From: DATFVA01 sp963747755
GTDB taxonomy: Bacteria > Bacteroidota > Ignavibacteria > Ignavibacteriales > Ignavibacteriaceae
Assembly (NCBI GenBank): GCA_963747755.1
Contig: CAVVGK010000018.1
Coordinates: 186,001-250,000, forward strand
Length of the DNA stretch: 64,000 nucleotides
Reading direction: 5' to 3'
Of this stretch, positions 9,192 to 16,173 are shown in pieces. The translations under genes and the position numbers were made by a program. Positions within the stretch are counted from its first letter, which is position 1. Each line of letters starts with the position of its first letter. The notes under the pieces were generated by a model that was not told the DNA's origin, searched no databases, and worked only from the letters and a program-made list of their open reading frames with translations.

Positions 9192-10631
9192 TTATTCTCC
9201 CTGCGAGAGCTTAACAAGTTTTGCTTCAAGCTCAAGACATTCTTTCTTCAGAAAGGCATAAAGCTCGTCGATATGCTTCAGTCGTGTACGGAAATTTACC
9301 GGGTTAATTCTAAAAAATATCTTTCCTTTTAAATCAGTTGTCGATATCCAGAATTTCCCTGACAGCTCTGCTTTTTTTGACACTTCGCTGTGAAGCAGTT
9401 CGGTTTCAGCAGATGCCAGCTTATCGGATTCGAACCTGATGCAGATAGCCGACATAGGAGGATTTACAGCGGGACGGAAAATTCTTTCCTCTTTACAAAG
9501 TTTATACAAATGCTCAGCCTGGTCAATATTTGAGTCGATCCACCTTGCTATCTGTCTTGTTCCATATCTCTTAAAACTCATCCATACTTTAAGACTGCGG
9601 AAACGGCGGCTCTGCTCAAAGCTATGAACAAAATACTGAAACCGTTTATCATCTATGTTGTCCTTCAAATAACTGGGTTGAATACCAAATGACAGAGTTA
9701 ATTGCCTCCTATCCCTTACAAGTATACTGCCTGCATCAAGGGGGGCATAAAACCATTTATGAGGATCGAGCGTTATTGAATCCGCTGTTTCGATACCGTT
9801 TAATAGTCCTGTTCTTTTTTCTGATAACAAGGCTCCTCCTCCGTACGCGGCATCTACGTGAAACCAGGCCCCGTATTTATCGGCAATTTTGCGCAGAGCC
9901 GGAAGAGGATCAACCGATCCCGTATTCGTTGTTCCCGCAAGTCCTATTATGCAGGCCGGAACCAGTTTATTGCTTTTATCCTTTCGTATTTCACTCTCCA
10001 GAGCATCGAGGTTAATCCGGAAATCCTCATCAGTAGGGATAGTTCTTAGGGAATCTCTCCCAAGCCCCACAGCATCTATGGCTTTATCAAGTGAAACATG
10101 TCGTTCTTCCGATACATAAACTACATGTTCAAATACAGCGCCCTGGTGCTGAGCGCGGTTACCGGATGACCAGTCCCTTGCCAGCTTCAAACCTATAAAG
10201 TTTGCCATCATACCTCCGCTAGTCAGGTTTCCCCCCGAGGAAGGGGGGAGTCCTGCAAGATCGCAGAGCCATTTAACAGTTCTTCTTTCCATTGCAACCG
10301 CTGATGGACCTATAGAGTAAGCTCCCAGGTTCTGGTTCAGTGCCGAAGCAATAAAATCACCGAGGATGCCGATAGGCGAGGGACTCGGGGTTATTAGGCC
10401 GAAGTAACCGGGATGATTTACATTTGTCGTATAAGGAAAGAGCTTCTTCTGTAATTCCTCTATGACAGCGTCGGAATCTATACCTTCCTCAGGGAGGGGT
10501 TCATCAAATAAGCTTTCGATAAGTTCAGGGTCGGTATCCTTCAGCAGCGGATGTTGCTCAATTTGATCAAGATAGTCAGATAAAAGGTCAACGAGTTTAT
10601 GTCCCGTCTCTCTGAATTCCGATATTTTCAT
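9192..10631 (-). CDS. PLP-dependent group II decarboxylase (aromatic amino acid type)
   Basis: 479-residue fold-type I decarboxylase. The PLP lysine is K292 in LDPHKWFYAPLDAG. The Asp contacting the PLP nitrogen is D260 in FHVDAAYGGG, and a catalytic-loop His precedes them in EERHVSLDKA (H178). The N-terminal signature NVNHPGYFGLITPSPSPIG and the overall length match aromatic-L-amino-acid/tyrosine decarboxylases better than GadB. The product would be an amine such as tyramine, tryptamine or phenylethylamine, but the substrate is not decided by sequence. It is the first gene of a minus-strand run with the barrel protein and crotonase. Confidence 0.9.
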   Translation of the reverse strand: MKISEFRETGHKLVDLLSDYLDQIEQHPLLKDTDPELIESLFDEPLPEEGIDSDAVIEELQKKLFPYTTNVNHPGYFGLITPSPSPIGILGDFIASALNQNLGAYSIGPSAVAMERRTVKWLCDLAGLPPSSGGNLTSGGMMANFIGLKLARDWSSGNRAQHQGAVFEHVVYVSEERHVSLDKAIDAVGLGRDSLRTIPTDEDFRINLDALESEIRKDKSNKLVPACIIGLAGTTNTGSVDPLPALRKIADKYGAWFHVDAAYGGGALLSEKRTGLLNGIETADSITLDPHKWFYAPLDAGSILVRDRRQLTLSFGIQPSYLKDNIDDKRFQYFVHSFEQSRRFRSLKVWMSFKRYGTRQIARWIDSNIDQAEHLYKLCKEERIFRPAVNPPMSAICIRFESDKLASAETELLHSEVSKKAELSGKFWISTTDLKGKIFFRINPVNFRTRLKHIDELYAFLKKECLELEAKLVKLSQGE

Positions 10632-10672
10632 AAAAATTTCCCTCTTTTTAAGTAATAAACATAGGAGTTAAA

Positions 10673-11239
10673 CTAACGACTTTCGCCCTGTTCAGGCATC
10701 ATACGGAGCTTAATAACGGGACTATTTTCCTCATTATACAATGTGAAGAACGCAGCAATAAATATCTCAAAAGCAGTTGTTAAATAAAAGAATAAATATC
10801 CTGCGGTGGTGAAATAAGATGCCCCAAATTTGAATAGCACGGATGTTTCATACAATAGCAGAATAAGATTGAAGAAGACAATCTTACTATCTTCAGATAT
10901 TATAATGATAAACTGTTTCAGGAAATACAAAAGGAGGATAAAGTGAACGATAAATGTAAAGATCCTTATCTCGGGAGAATCCAAAAATATTCCAATTAAA
11001 ATTATCGGAATGAAAGCGGCGAAAAGAGATTTTTTCCTTACTAATGCTATCAGAGTAAGGGTGCTGATTACAAGGTAATAGAAAGAGGAATTGGAATAAA
11101 AACTATTGATAAGGAACCATATGGGATCGCTCAACGCAAGGATCAGGAAGTAGAGGAAATAGCGATGACCTTTCTGTCTGAACGGCGGAAACAGCCAGGC
11201 AATGATCGTAGCGATAAAAATTATTTTGGGTATAATCAT
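10673..11239 (-). CDS. Hypothetical polytopic membrane protein in the two-component operon
   Basis: 188 residues, strongly hydrophobic, with about six transmembrane helices beginning at residue 3 and ending near 165. The C-terminal tail is short and polar (EENSPVIKLRMMPEQ). I recognise no family. It starts 7 bases after the 125-residue gene upstream, so the two are almost certainly cotranscribed, and they follow the NarL-type regulator and its kinase in the same direction. It could be a membrane component sensed or controlled by that system; this is inference from position. Confidence 0.7.
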   Translation of the reverse strand: MIIPKIIFIATIIAWLFPPFRQKGHRYFLYFLILALSDPIWFLINSFYSNSSFYYLVISTLTLIALVRKKSLFAAFIPIILIGIFLDSPEIRIFTFIVHFILLLYFLKQFIIIISEDSKIVFFNLILLLYETSVLFKFGASYFTTAGYLFFYLTTAFEIFIAAFFTLYNEENSPVIKLRMMPEQGESR

Positions 11240-11246
11240 TATTTAG

Positions 11247-11624
11247 CTAACACCAGGGAGGACAGATCGTTCCATACTCCAGGGTGGAATCGTTATTGCT
11301 TATAGTAAGAGTCTCCCCACGGAATTCTATAGAATTCACATCCGCGCCGCCTGAATCAATAAGCTCAAGCACTTTTGCTTTTGAAAAGACTTTGAAGACA
11401 GTCTCTGCCGAGATGATGAATCCCTCAGGATAAAGAACTTTTCTATTATCTCCGAGAATAATAAGCTTTTCTTCAATAATATTAAACATTAAAAGATTTG
11501 AGGTCATCTCTGCAATGCTCAGAAGCTGTTCAGAAGGAAATGATACAGATATTCCTGCCGAACCGAACTCGCGCTCGGCAGTATCGCTGGTAATAATCTC
11601 ACCTAATGATTGACTTTCTGCCAT
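11247..11624 (-). CDS. Conserved-looking soluble protein with C-terminal CPPWC motif
   Basis: 125-residue protein with no signal peptide or membrane segment. It is acidic, with a central segment LLMFNIIEEKLIILGDNRKVLYP and a repeated pattern of short beta strands. It ends in YGTICPPWC, a CxxxC pair at the extreme C-terminus that could be a metal or redox site. I recognise no family. It lies 43 bases downstream of the response regulator and 7 bases upstream of the membrane protein gene, which suggests one operon of five genes. Real-gene status is supported by the clean start and tight spacing. Confidence 0.7.
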   Translation of the reverse strand: MAESQSLGEIITSDTAEREFGSAGISVSFPSEQLLSIAEMTSNLLMFNIIEEKLIILGDNRKVLYPEGFIISAETVFKVFSKAKVLELIDSGGADVNSIEFRGETLTISNNDSTLEYGTICPPWC

Positions 11625-11667
11625 AATTTATCCTTTTTGTTTTACAAGTTAATTATAAAATTTGTTA

Positions 11668-12357
11668 TTACTCAGAATTTCTTAATCTGATTCCCATCGC
11701 GGTCGCGAAATCAATAGAATATCTTATAAGCTCGGGGAGCGAATTGAGTTTTAGTTTTTGCATGATGCTCAACCTGTGACTATCAACGGTTCTTTTTCCG
11801 ATAAACAATCGCTCAGCAATTTCGCTGCTGGTTAAACCATCACTAATAAGCAGAAGAACTTCTTTTTCTTTTTCGGTCAGCATGGAAGACTGCACAAAGG
11901 CCGGCGGTTCTATAAAACTATCATATTTTTTAACTATACCCTGTATCTCGCTTTCGGTAAACCTGGTTCCGAAATAATCCTTTCCGTTCATAACACTTTT
12001 AATGGCGGTGACAAGTTCACCCTTCAGGATATTTTTATTTATAAGTCCGTTTCCCCCTGATTTTATTGTATGGTAGATATAATCAGTACCTTCATGCATG
12101 GAAAGGAACAGAATTTTAGTTTTTGAGTCATTTTCTCTGATCTCCTTAGCGGCCTCAAGGCCCGTTTTTCCGGGCATTGAAATATCTATGAGCAGAAGAT
12201 CGGGATTCAGCTGTTTATAAAGACTGAGTAGTTCTTTTCCGTCTGAAGCCTCTCCGATGATTCTTAGCTCCGGTTCATCCTCTATTAGACTGATAACTCC
12301 ACTCCGGAAAAGAGTATGGTCATCGGCAATCAGAATATTAATTTTATTATCCGCCAT
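11668..12357 (-). CDS. NarL/FixJ-family response regulator
   Basis: 229 residues with a receiver domain (about 6-122) and a LuxR-type helix-turn-helix (about 158-215). The acidic pocket is ADDH near residue 11 and the phospho-acceptor is D58 in LLIDISMPG. The receiver ends with the Lys region GLINKNILKGE. The DNA-binding domain shows LTEKEKEVLLLISDGLTSSEIA and TVDSHRLSIMQKL, both typical. It starts 1 base after the cognate kinase ends. LuxR-type regulators bind short palindromes as dimers. The 18-base palindromes at 13789, 13835 and 14011 are the obvious candidate sites, which would mean autoregulation and control of two small RNAs (inference). Confidence 0.93.
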   Translation of the reverse strand: MADNKINILIADDHTLFRSGVISLIEDEPELRIIGEASDGKELLSLYKQLNPDLLLIDISMPGKTGLEAAKEIRENDSKTKILFLSMHEGTDYIYHTIKSGGNGLINKNILKGELVTAIKSVMNGKDYFGTRFTESEIQGIVKKYDSFIEPPAFVQSSMLTEKEKEVLLLISDGLTSSEIAERLFIGKRTVDSHRLSIMQKLKLNSLPELIRYSIDFATAMGIRLRNSE

Positions 12358-12358
12358 T

Positions 12359-13501
12359 TTATTCTCCCTTTACCGGAATCGATGCCATTATAACGGTACC
12401 TTCACCCGGTGTTGAATCTATTTTTAATTCGCCGCCGAAACTTTCGACTCTTTCTTTCATGTTGAGAAGGCCAAAACCATTTAGCCCATCGCCGTTTCCG
12501 GTTTCTTTTATGGAAAATCCATTTCCGTTATCCGATACAATCAGTCTGAGATTATTTTTATTTTCCTGTATGATAACATCAAATTCTTTAGCACCCGAAT
12601 GTTTCATAATATTATTAAGAGTTTCCTGGGCAAGTCTGAATGTAAACAATTCGAGTCTTTTATCGAGTCTTCCGTTGAGATTTTGGATATTCAAAGAACC
12701 TTTTATACCGCTCTCTTCTGAGATAAGATGAACAAGCGAAGTAAGCGCGGGACCGAGTCCCAGTTCATCGAGAATTTTGGGTCTGAGATTATAGATAATA
12801 GCTTTAAGCTCATTTATCGTATCCTGCAGTATTTTATCCAGATCCGAAATCTCATCATCATCAGATAGGTTAAGTCTTTCCTCTATTTTCTGTATTCTTA
12901 ATTTAGTAAGAAGCAGCTGCTGTCCTATACTATCGTGCAGTTCAGAAGCTATCCGGTTTCTCTCATCTTCTATCTGCTCCTGGAGATAATTACCCAATTT
13001 TTTCAGGCGGTCCTCAAGGATCTTTCTTTTAGTTATATCGCGGAAGTATATTTGTCCTATTCCAAGGTTTGAGTTACCGACAAAAAGAATTGTGTAATTA
13101 TTATTAAAAACCTGAATTGTGTTTGAGAACTTTTTATCCGATTGAATACCCTTTTGTATTTCACTTTGGGTGAGGAAGGGGAGTATATCCATAATATTTA
13201 CCGAGGCCGGGTTTACCTTAAACAAATCCTTTGCGGCAAGATTGCTAAGGAGTATTTGTCCCGCTGCATCTATCCTTATTATCGGGTCGGGATCCAGCTC
13301 GGCAAACAGGGCCATCAGCCTGCTGCTTTTAAGTTCAATTTCATGTTTTTCATTCTGATGCTTCTTATTCATCGGAAGTATGATGTATCTTGATATAAAA
13401 TAGACAAGGACGGCGATAAGGATAACGAACAGCAGGGAGAAAAGTATAGGGTTGTTGGGAGAGAGGAAGTATTTTAAATATTCATGCAGTTCTTCCTTCA
13501 T
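12359..13501 (-). CDS. Membrane sensor histidine kinase (HisKA_3/NarX-like) with PAS domain
   Basis: 380 residues. One N-terminal transmembrane helix (about 17-42) leads into a cytoplasmic PAS domain (about 63-165). A HisKA_3 dimerisation domain follows, with the phospho-acceptor His in IASELHDSIGQQLLLTKLR. The HATPase ends with VSDNGNGF, GLNGFGLLNMKERV and TPGEGTVIMASIP. The short extracytoplasmic part suggests an intracellular or membrane signal sensed by PAS; no Cys or haem ligand stands out. It overlaps the upstream 88-residue gene by 20 bases and is followed 1 base later by the response regulator. Confidence 0.92.
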   Translation of the reverse strand: MKEELHEYLKYFLSPNNPILFSLLFVILIAVLVYFISRYIILPMNKKHQNEKHEIELKSSRLMALFAELDPDPIIRIDAAGQILLSNLAAKDLFKVNPASVNIMDILPFLTQSEIQKGIQSDKKFSNTIQVFNNNYTILFVGNSNLGIGQIYFRDITKRKILEDRLKKLGNYLQEQIEDERNRIASELHDSIGQQLLLTKLRIQKIEERLNLSDDDEISDLDKILQDTINELKAIIYNLRPKILDELGLGPALTSLVHLISEESGIKGSLNIQNLNGRLDKRLELFTFRLAQETLNNIMKHSGAKEFDVIIQENKNNLRLIVSDNGNGFSIKETGNGDGLNGFGLLNMKERVESFGGELKIDSTPGEGTVIMASIPVKGE

Positions 13502-13748
13502 AATAGGTTAAAGCACCATAATAGAGTTTCTCGCTGAGAGACCGCAGGGTTCTTTCTCTGCGTAGATAGGAAGAATCATTCTTGATGTAGGAATCAATGG
13601 CTTCAAATATAATTTCATCAGAAAACCCGGGAAAATATTCCTGAACTTTCTTCTTAAAATAATATTTATCCTGATACTCCTCAATGTTGAAATGATTATC
13701 TTCAATTATTGTTTTGATTACGATATGGAAGTTTTTATATGAAATCAT
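13482..13748 (-). CDS. Small protein encoded at the head of the two-component operon
   Basis: 88 residues, soluble, charged and mostly helical, starting MISYKNFHIVIKTI and containing EEYQDKYYFKKKVQEYFPG. I recognise no family. The frame stays open upstream to an ATG at 13790, but that codon lies inside the palindromic box at 13789-13806. The ATG at 13748 is preferred because it falls just downstream of a TAnnTT-type -7 element. The transcript would be nearly leaderless, and no Shine-Dalgarno is seen. Its 3' end overlaps the kinase start by 20 bases, so translation is probably coupled. It might modulate the kinase; this is inference. Confidence 0.65.
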   Translation of the reverse strand: MISYKNFHIVIKTIIEDNHFNIEEYQDKYYFKKKVQEYFPGFSDEIIFEAIDSYIKNDSSYLRRERTLRSLSEKLYYGALTYYEGRTA

Positions 13749-13788
13749 TTTTTTTTGATGGAATATAATATAAGGAATAGCTCTGCAC

Positions 13789-13806
13789 ATCCGTACAATT
13801 ACGGAT
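13789..13806 (-). promoter_or_regulatory. Palindromic operator box A of the kinase operon
   Basis: ATCCGTA-N4-TACGGAT, a perfect 7+7 inverted repeat. Read on the minus strand it is followed by GTGC and, 21 bases after the box, by TATATTCC at 13760-13767 (TAnnTTTG consensus, 6 of 8). The same box with the same 21-base spacing precedes both candidate small RNAs on the plus strand. The placement near -42 suits an activator such as the adjacent NarL-type regulator. Confidence 0.7.
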
Positions 13807-13834
13807 TTTAGGAATTAGTTTGAAATCAGTAAAA

Positions 13835-13852
13835 AATGGTAATCATACGGAT
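13835..13852 (+). promoter_or_regulatory. Operator box B and -7 element of candidate small RNA 1
   Basis: The right half-site TACGGAT followed by GCGC is identical to box C; the left half-site is degenerate (13 of 18 positions match box C). Exactly 21 bases separate it from TATTTTAG at 13874-13881, one mismatch from TAnnTTTG. This predicts transcription to the right starting at about 13887. Confidence 0.6.
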
Positions 13853-13886
13853 GCGCAAATCACTTATTAGGATTATTTTAGCATCA

Positions 13887-13983
13887 GAAGTACAATCTGT
13901 GGGGTAGGATGGCTTTATAGCTTTATAGTGCTTCAACACACTCTCTCTCAAGCCCCTGCTAGCTGGCAGGGGCATTTTTTATT
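13887..13983 (+). ncRNA. Candidate small RNA 1 (about 95 nt)
   Basis: Defined by a promoter (box B, -7 TATTTTAG) and a strong intrinsic terminator at 13952-13983, with no open reading frame worth noting between them. It carries GGGGTAGGA at 13901-13909, which recurs in the second RNA at a similar distance from both promoter and terminator. A CU-rich stretch (CACTCTCTCTCAAG) precedes the terminator. The start is estimated from the -7 element and may be off by a few bases. I know of no Rfam family that fits, but I could not search. Confidence 0.6.
13952..13983 (+). terminator. Intrinsic terminator of small RNA 1
   Basis: Stem GCCCCTGC / GCAGGGGC with loop TAGCTG, followed by ATTTTTTATT. The T-run is only on the plus strand, so this terminates rightward transcription although no protein gene lies upstream on that strand. 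This is the key evidence for an RNA gene. Confidence 0.85.
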
Positions 13984-14010
13984 CGATTTTGGGCAAATTT
14001 TTTTAAAAAA

Positions 14011-14028
14011 ATCCGTAATTGTACGGAT
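14011..14028 (+). promoter_or_regulatory. Operator box C and -7 element of candidate small RNA 2
   Basis: ATCCGTAATTGTACGGAT, perfect arms, followed by GCGC. Including flanks it is almost identical to box A read on the other strand. TAGGTTTG at 14050-14057 is a full TAnnTTTG match, 21 bases downstream of the box. The start of transcription is predicted near 14063. Confidence 0.7.
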
Positions 14029-14062
14029 GCGCTTTAATAATTAAGTAACTAGGTTTGGAGTG

Positions 14063-14158
14063 TAAGAAGATTATGACCCGAGGGGTAGGACAGTCTTCTA
14101 CTGAAAAATGAGAGATTCAACTCATTATAACCCCTGCTTAAACGCAGGGGTTATTTTA
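14063..14158 (+). ncRNA. Candidate small RNA 2 (about 95 nt), paralogue of small RNA 1
   Basis: It has the same architecture as small RNA 1: box, 21 bases, -7 element, GGGGTAGGA (14082-14090), then about 40 bases, then a CCCCTGC/GCAGGGG terminator. GTAAGAAGA at 14062-14070 can pair with TCTTCTAC around 14094-14101, presenting the GACCCGAGGGGTAGGA segment in a loop. No coding potential is evident. The 3' end overlaps the last codons of the convergent deacetylase gene. The alternative, that the hairpin only terminates the deacetylase mRNA, does not explain the promoter match. Confidence 0.6.
14129..14158 (+). terminator. Terminator hairpin of small RNA 2, shared with the deacetylase 3' end
   Basis: Stem AACCCCTGC / GCAGGGGTT with loop TTAAAC, followed by ATTTTATG. 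The hairpin touches the deacetylase stop codon (14151-14153, minus strand) and may also serve as its terminator, although the T-tract is weaker on that strand. Confidence 0.7.
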
Positions 14159-15587
14159 TGAGCATCATTTTTTTGACCGCAGAATAGCTCCCGCTTGTAA
14201 GCCTGTAATAATATGCGCCGCTTGGAAGAGATTTTCCGTTAAAATCCACACTATACGTCCCCTTTAAATAAGATTGATCTTCAACCAGGGTTTTTACTTC
14301 TTCTCCCAGCGTATTAAAGATCTTAAGGGTTACAGATGCATCAGCTGGAATAGTGAAGGTGATCTTTGTAGTTGGATTAAAAGGATTCGGATAGTTCTGA
14401 TCCAACCGGAATGCTGTTGGTATGGGTTCTTCTTTAAGACCTGTTACGTGTCCTTTATAAAGGATAACGTGTCCGCCATCGGGGATAACAGAAGTTTCAA
14501 TAACGGTGTTTGCTCCTGATAAGTATGAGGTTGTGTAGTCATAAAAATTTCCCTGGAATACGGTAACGGTTTCCCAGCCGGCCGGAACTACGATATCCGC
14601 GGTTAAGGGATAATTGTATATATCATCTTCAAGGGTATCTGTTACATTTATGGTAATACTTGTATCTGTAACAGCTACGATGTTAAAATTATATGAGTCA
14701 CGTTCTTTCATATACTTCGTAACATCGCCCATGGGCGCGACCCATAAATCGCCGGAATCTGACGCATCAGACACGTATTGGCAGGCGGAATCGAACCACT
14801 GCACAGAGATCGGTTCGTACGAGCCATCAGCGATTGCGGATTGGATAGAGTCAAAGGGTATAACGTCGTGAGTCTGAAGCAGTCCCCACCCACCAGAATT
14901 TATACTGCTGTCAACATAATCGTAGAAGTCCTGCAGCTCATCGAGGTCATCTGCTGGAGAGTTGCGCGGCATACTAAAAACAATCACCCTGGAACCTATA
15001 GTGTACCAATCCTGACCTGATAGAGTGGAATCAACCGGATCTACAGAGATTGCACGTGCTGATTCATAGAACATACTGGTATAATTAAGAACATCATTAT
15101 CATATTCGGAATAAGGGTACGCGAAAACAAAGCACTTCTTATCAGGAATTTTACTTTCAATACTTTTCTTTGACTGGTACAGTTCATACTGCAGCGTTCC
15201 GGGGCTTGAAGTGTCACCGATTGCCAGATTGCCCAAATGGGGGTGGGTTACGGTATGCGAACCCATTTCCTGACCGTCATTTGACATTTCTAAAAATTCA
15301 GGCCATGTGCCGTATCTCCAGTACGGACCGTAAGGATCATCAAGGGGGCCTGTTATTAAGAAGAACGTTCCCCTGAAGTCATACTGCTGAAACATCGGGA
15401 AGACATAATCGTACTGTGACTGCATACAATCATCAAATGTGAAGGAGAAAGCTGCAGTTTTGTCATCCTCCCACTTTTTTACATTCACATCACCTTCGGA
15501 TGAGGGATGAGTTTGGGAATGTGACGGCGGAAAGATCAGTGCAGGTGCTATTACAAATAAAAAAACTAACATTAAAAATAATTTCAT
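14151..15587 (-). CDS. Secreted polysaccharide deacetylase with T9SS sorting domain
   Basis: About 478 residues from the preferred ATG at 15587, which gives a classic signal peptide (MKLFLMLVFLFVIAPALIF); the frame is open further up to 15662. The NodB domain starts at AFSFTFDD, with the Asp pair of carbohydrate esterase family 4, and continues to GSHTVTHPHL, which holds the two His zinc ligands. A beta-rich middle region follows. The C-terminal 80 residues are a type A sorting domain of the type IX secretion system: FRLDQNYPNPFNPTTKI, then LPSGAYYYRL and VKKMMLIK. The protein should be exported to the cell surface and remove acetyl groups from a polysaccharide. It is convergent with the small RNA pair. 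Confidence 0.93.
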   Translation of the reverse strand: MKLFLMLVFLFVIAPALIFPPSHSQTHPSSEGDVNVKKWEDDKTAAFSFTFDDCMQSQYDYVFPMFQQYDFRGTFFLITGPLDDPYGPYWRYGTWPEFLEMSNDGQEMGSHTVTHPHLGNLAIGDTSSPGTLQYELYQSKKSIESKIPDKKCFVFAYPYSEYDNDVLNYTSMFYESARAISVDPVDSTLSGQDWYTIGSRVIVFSMPRNSPADDLDELQDFYDYVDSSINSGGWGLLQTHDVIPFDSIQSAIADGSYEPISVQWFDSACQYVSDASDSGDLWVAPMGDVTKYMKERDSYNFNIVAVTDTSITINVTDTLEDDIYNYPLTADIVVPAGWETVTVFQGNFYDYTTSYLSGANTVIETSVIPDGGHVILYKGHVTGLKEEPIPTAFRLDQNYPNPFNPTTKITFTIPADASVTLKIFNTLGEEVKTLVEDQSYLKGTYSVDFNGKSLPSGAYYYRLTSGSYSAVKKMMLIK

Positions 15588-15676
15588 AAACATCCGGAAT
15601 TTTAGAAGCAATAATATAACGTATCCGAGGCAAAATTTAGTGAGTAAAATAATTCTCTGCAAATTTTACAATGTGT

Positions 15677-16143
15677 ATTCCTATCGGGAATATTTGCTTT
15701 GGGGGGAGGGGGGCACAAGAATCCAGATATTTATGTGGCTAAAGCCGGTAGGTGATATTTATATTATTGTCCGTCGGTTAAAATCAAACGGCAAAGTCGA
15801 TTAAAACCAGACGGCAAAGTCGGTTAAAATCAAACGGCAAAGTCGGTTAAAATCAAACGGCAAAGTCGATTAAAACCAGACGGCAAAGTCGGTTAAAATC
15901 AAACGGCAAAGTCGATTAAAACCAGACGGCAAAGTCGGCTAAAATCAAACGGCAAAGTCGGTTAAAATCAAACGGCAAAGTCGATTAAAACCAGACGCTA
16001 AAGTCGATTAAAACCCAAGGGTAAGTGGGCTAAAACCCGGTGGCAGGCAAAGTCGTCTAAATACCAACGTTAAAGTCGGTTAAAACCACACGGTAAATCG
16101 GTTGAAGTCTGACGGGCAAAATCGATAAAACCTGACGGCAATC
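15677..16143. repeat. Composite palindromic repeat module, left of the arsenic island
   Basis: Three parts in order: ATTCCTATCGGGAAT at 15677-15691; ATTTATGTGGCTAAAGCCGG at 15729-15748; then a 23-bp tandem array from 15773 to about 16140 (about 16 units). The early units are of two kinds, X (GTCGGTTAAAATCAAACGGC...) and Y (GTCGATTAAAACCAGACGGC...), in the order X Y X X Y, X Y X X Y. So 15773-15887 and 15888-16002 are two copies of a 115-bp block with about three differences. Later units decay. The same three parts recur in the same order and orientation at 23959-24303. I see no gene in 15588-16173. Confidence 0.9.
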
Positions 16144-16173
16144 ATTGGTTATGATGCCCATTTTTGTTCTGCT

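Noticed and set aside
13749..13790. Upstream ATG at 13790 for the small protein of the kinase operon
   Set aside because: It lies inside the palindromic operator and upstream of the predicted -7 element, so the transcript would not contain it.
14129..14158. Hairpin as only the deacetylase terminator
   Set aside because: Kept as a secondary role. The T-tract is better on the plus strand and the matching promoter, box and GGGGTAGGA argue for an RNA gene.
14795..14815. GGAATCGAACC-like sequence resembling a tRNA T-arm
   Set aside because: It lies within the deacetylase coding region, and no cloverleaf can be drawn around it.
15773..16002. The unit order X Y X X Y X Y X X Y equals the start of the Fibonacci word
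   Set aside because: Fully explained by two copies of a five-unit block; the match is a coincidence of that duplication.
15773..16140. CRISPR-like array of short repeats
   Set aside because: The 23-base units are contiguous with no unique spacers, and no cas genes are present. It is a tandem repeat.
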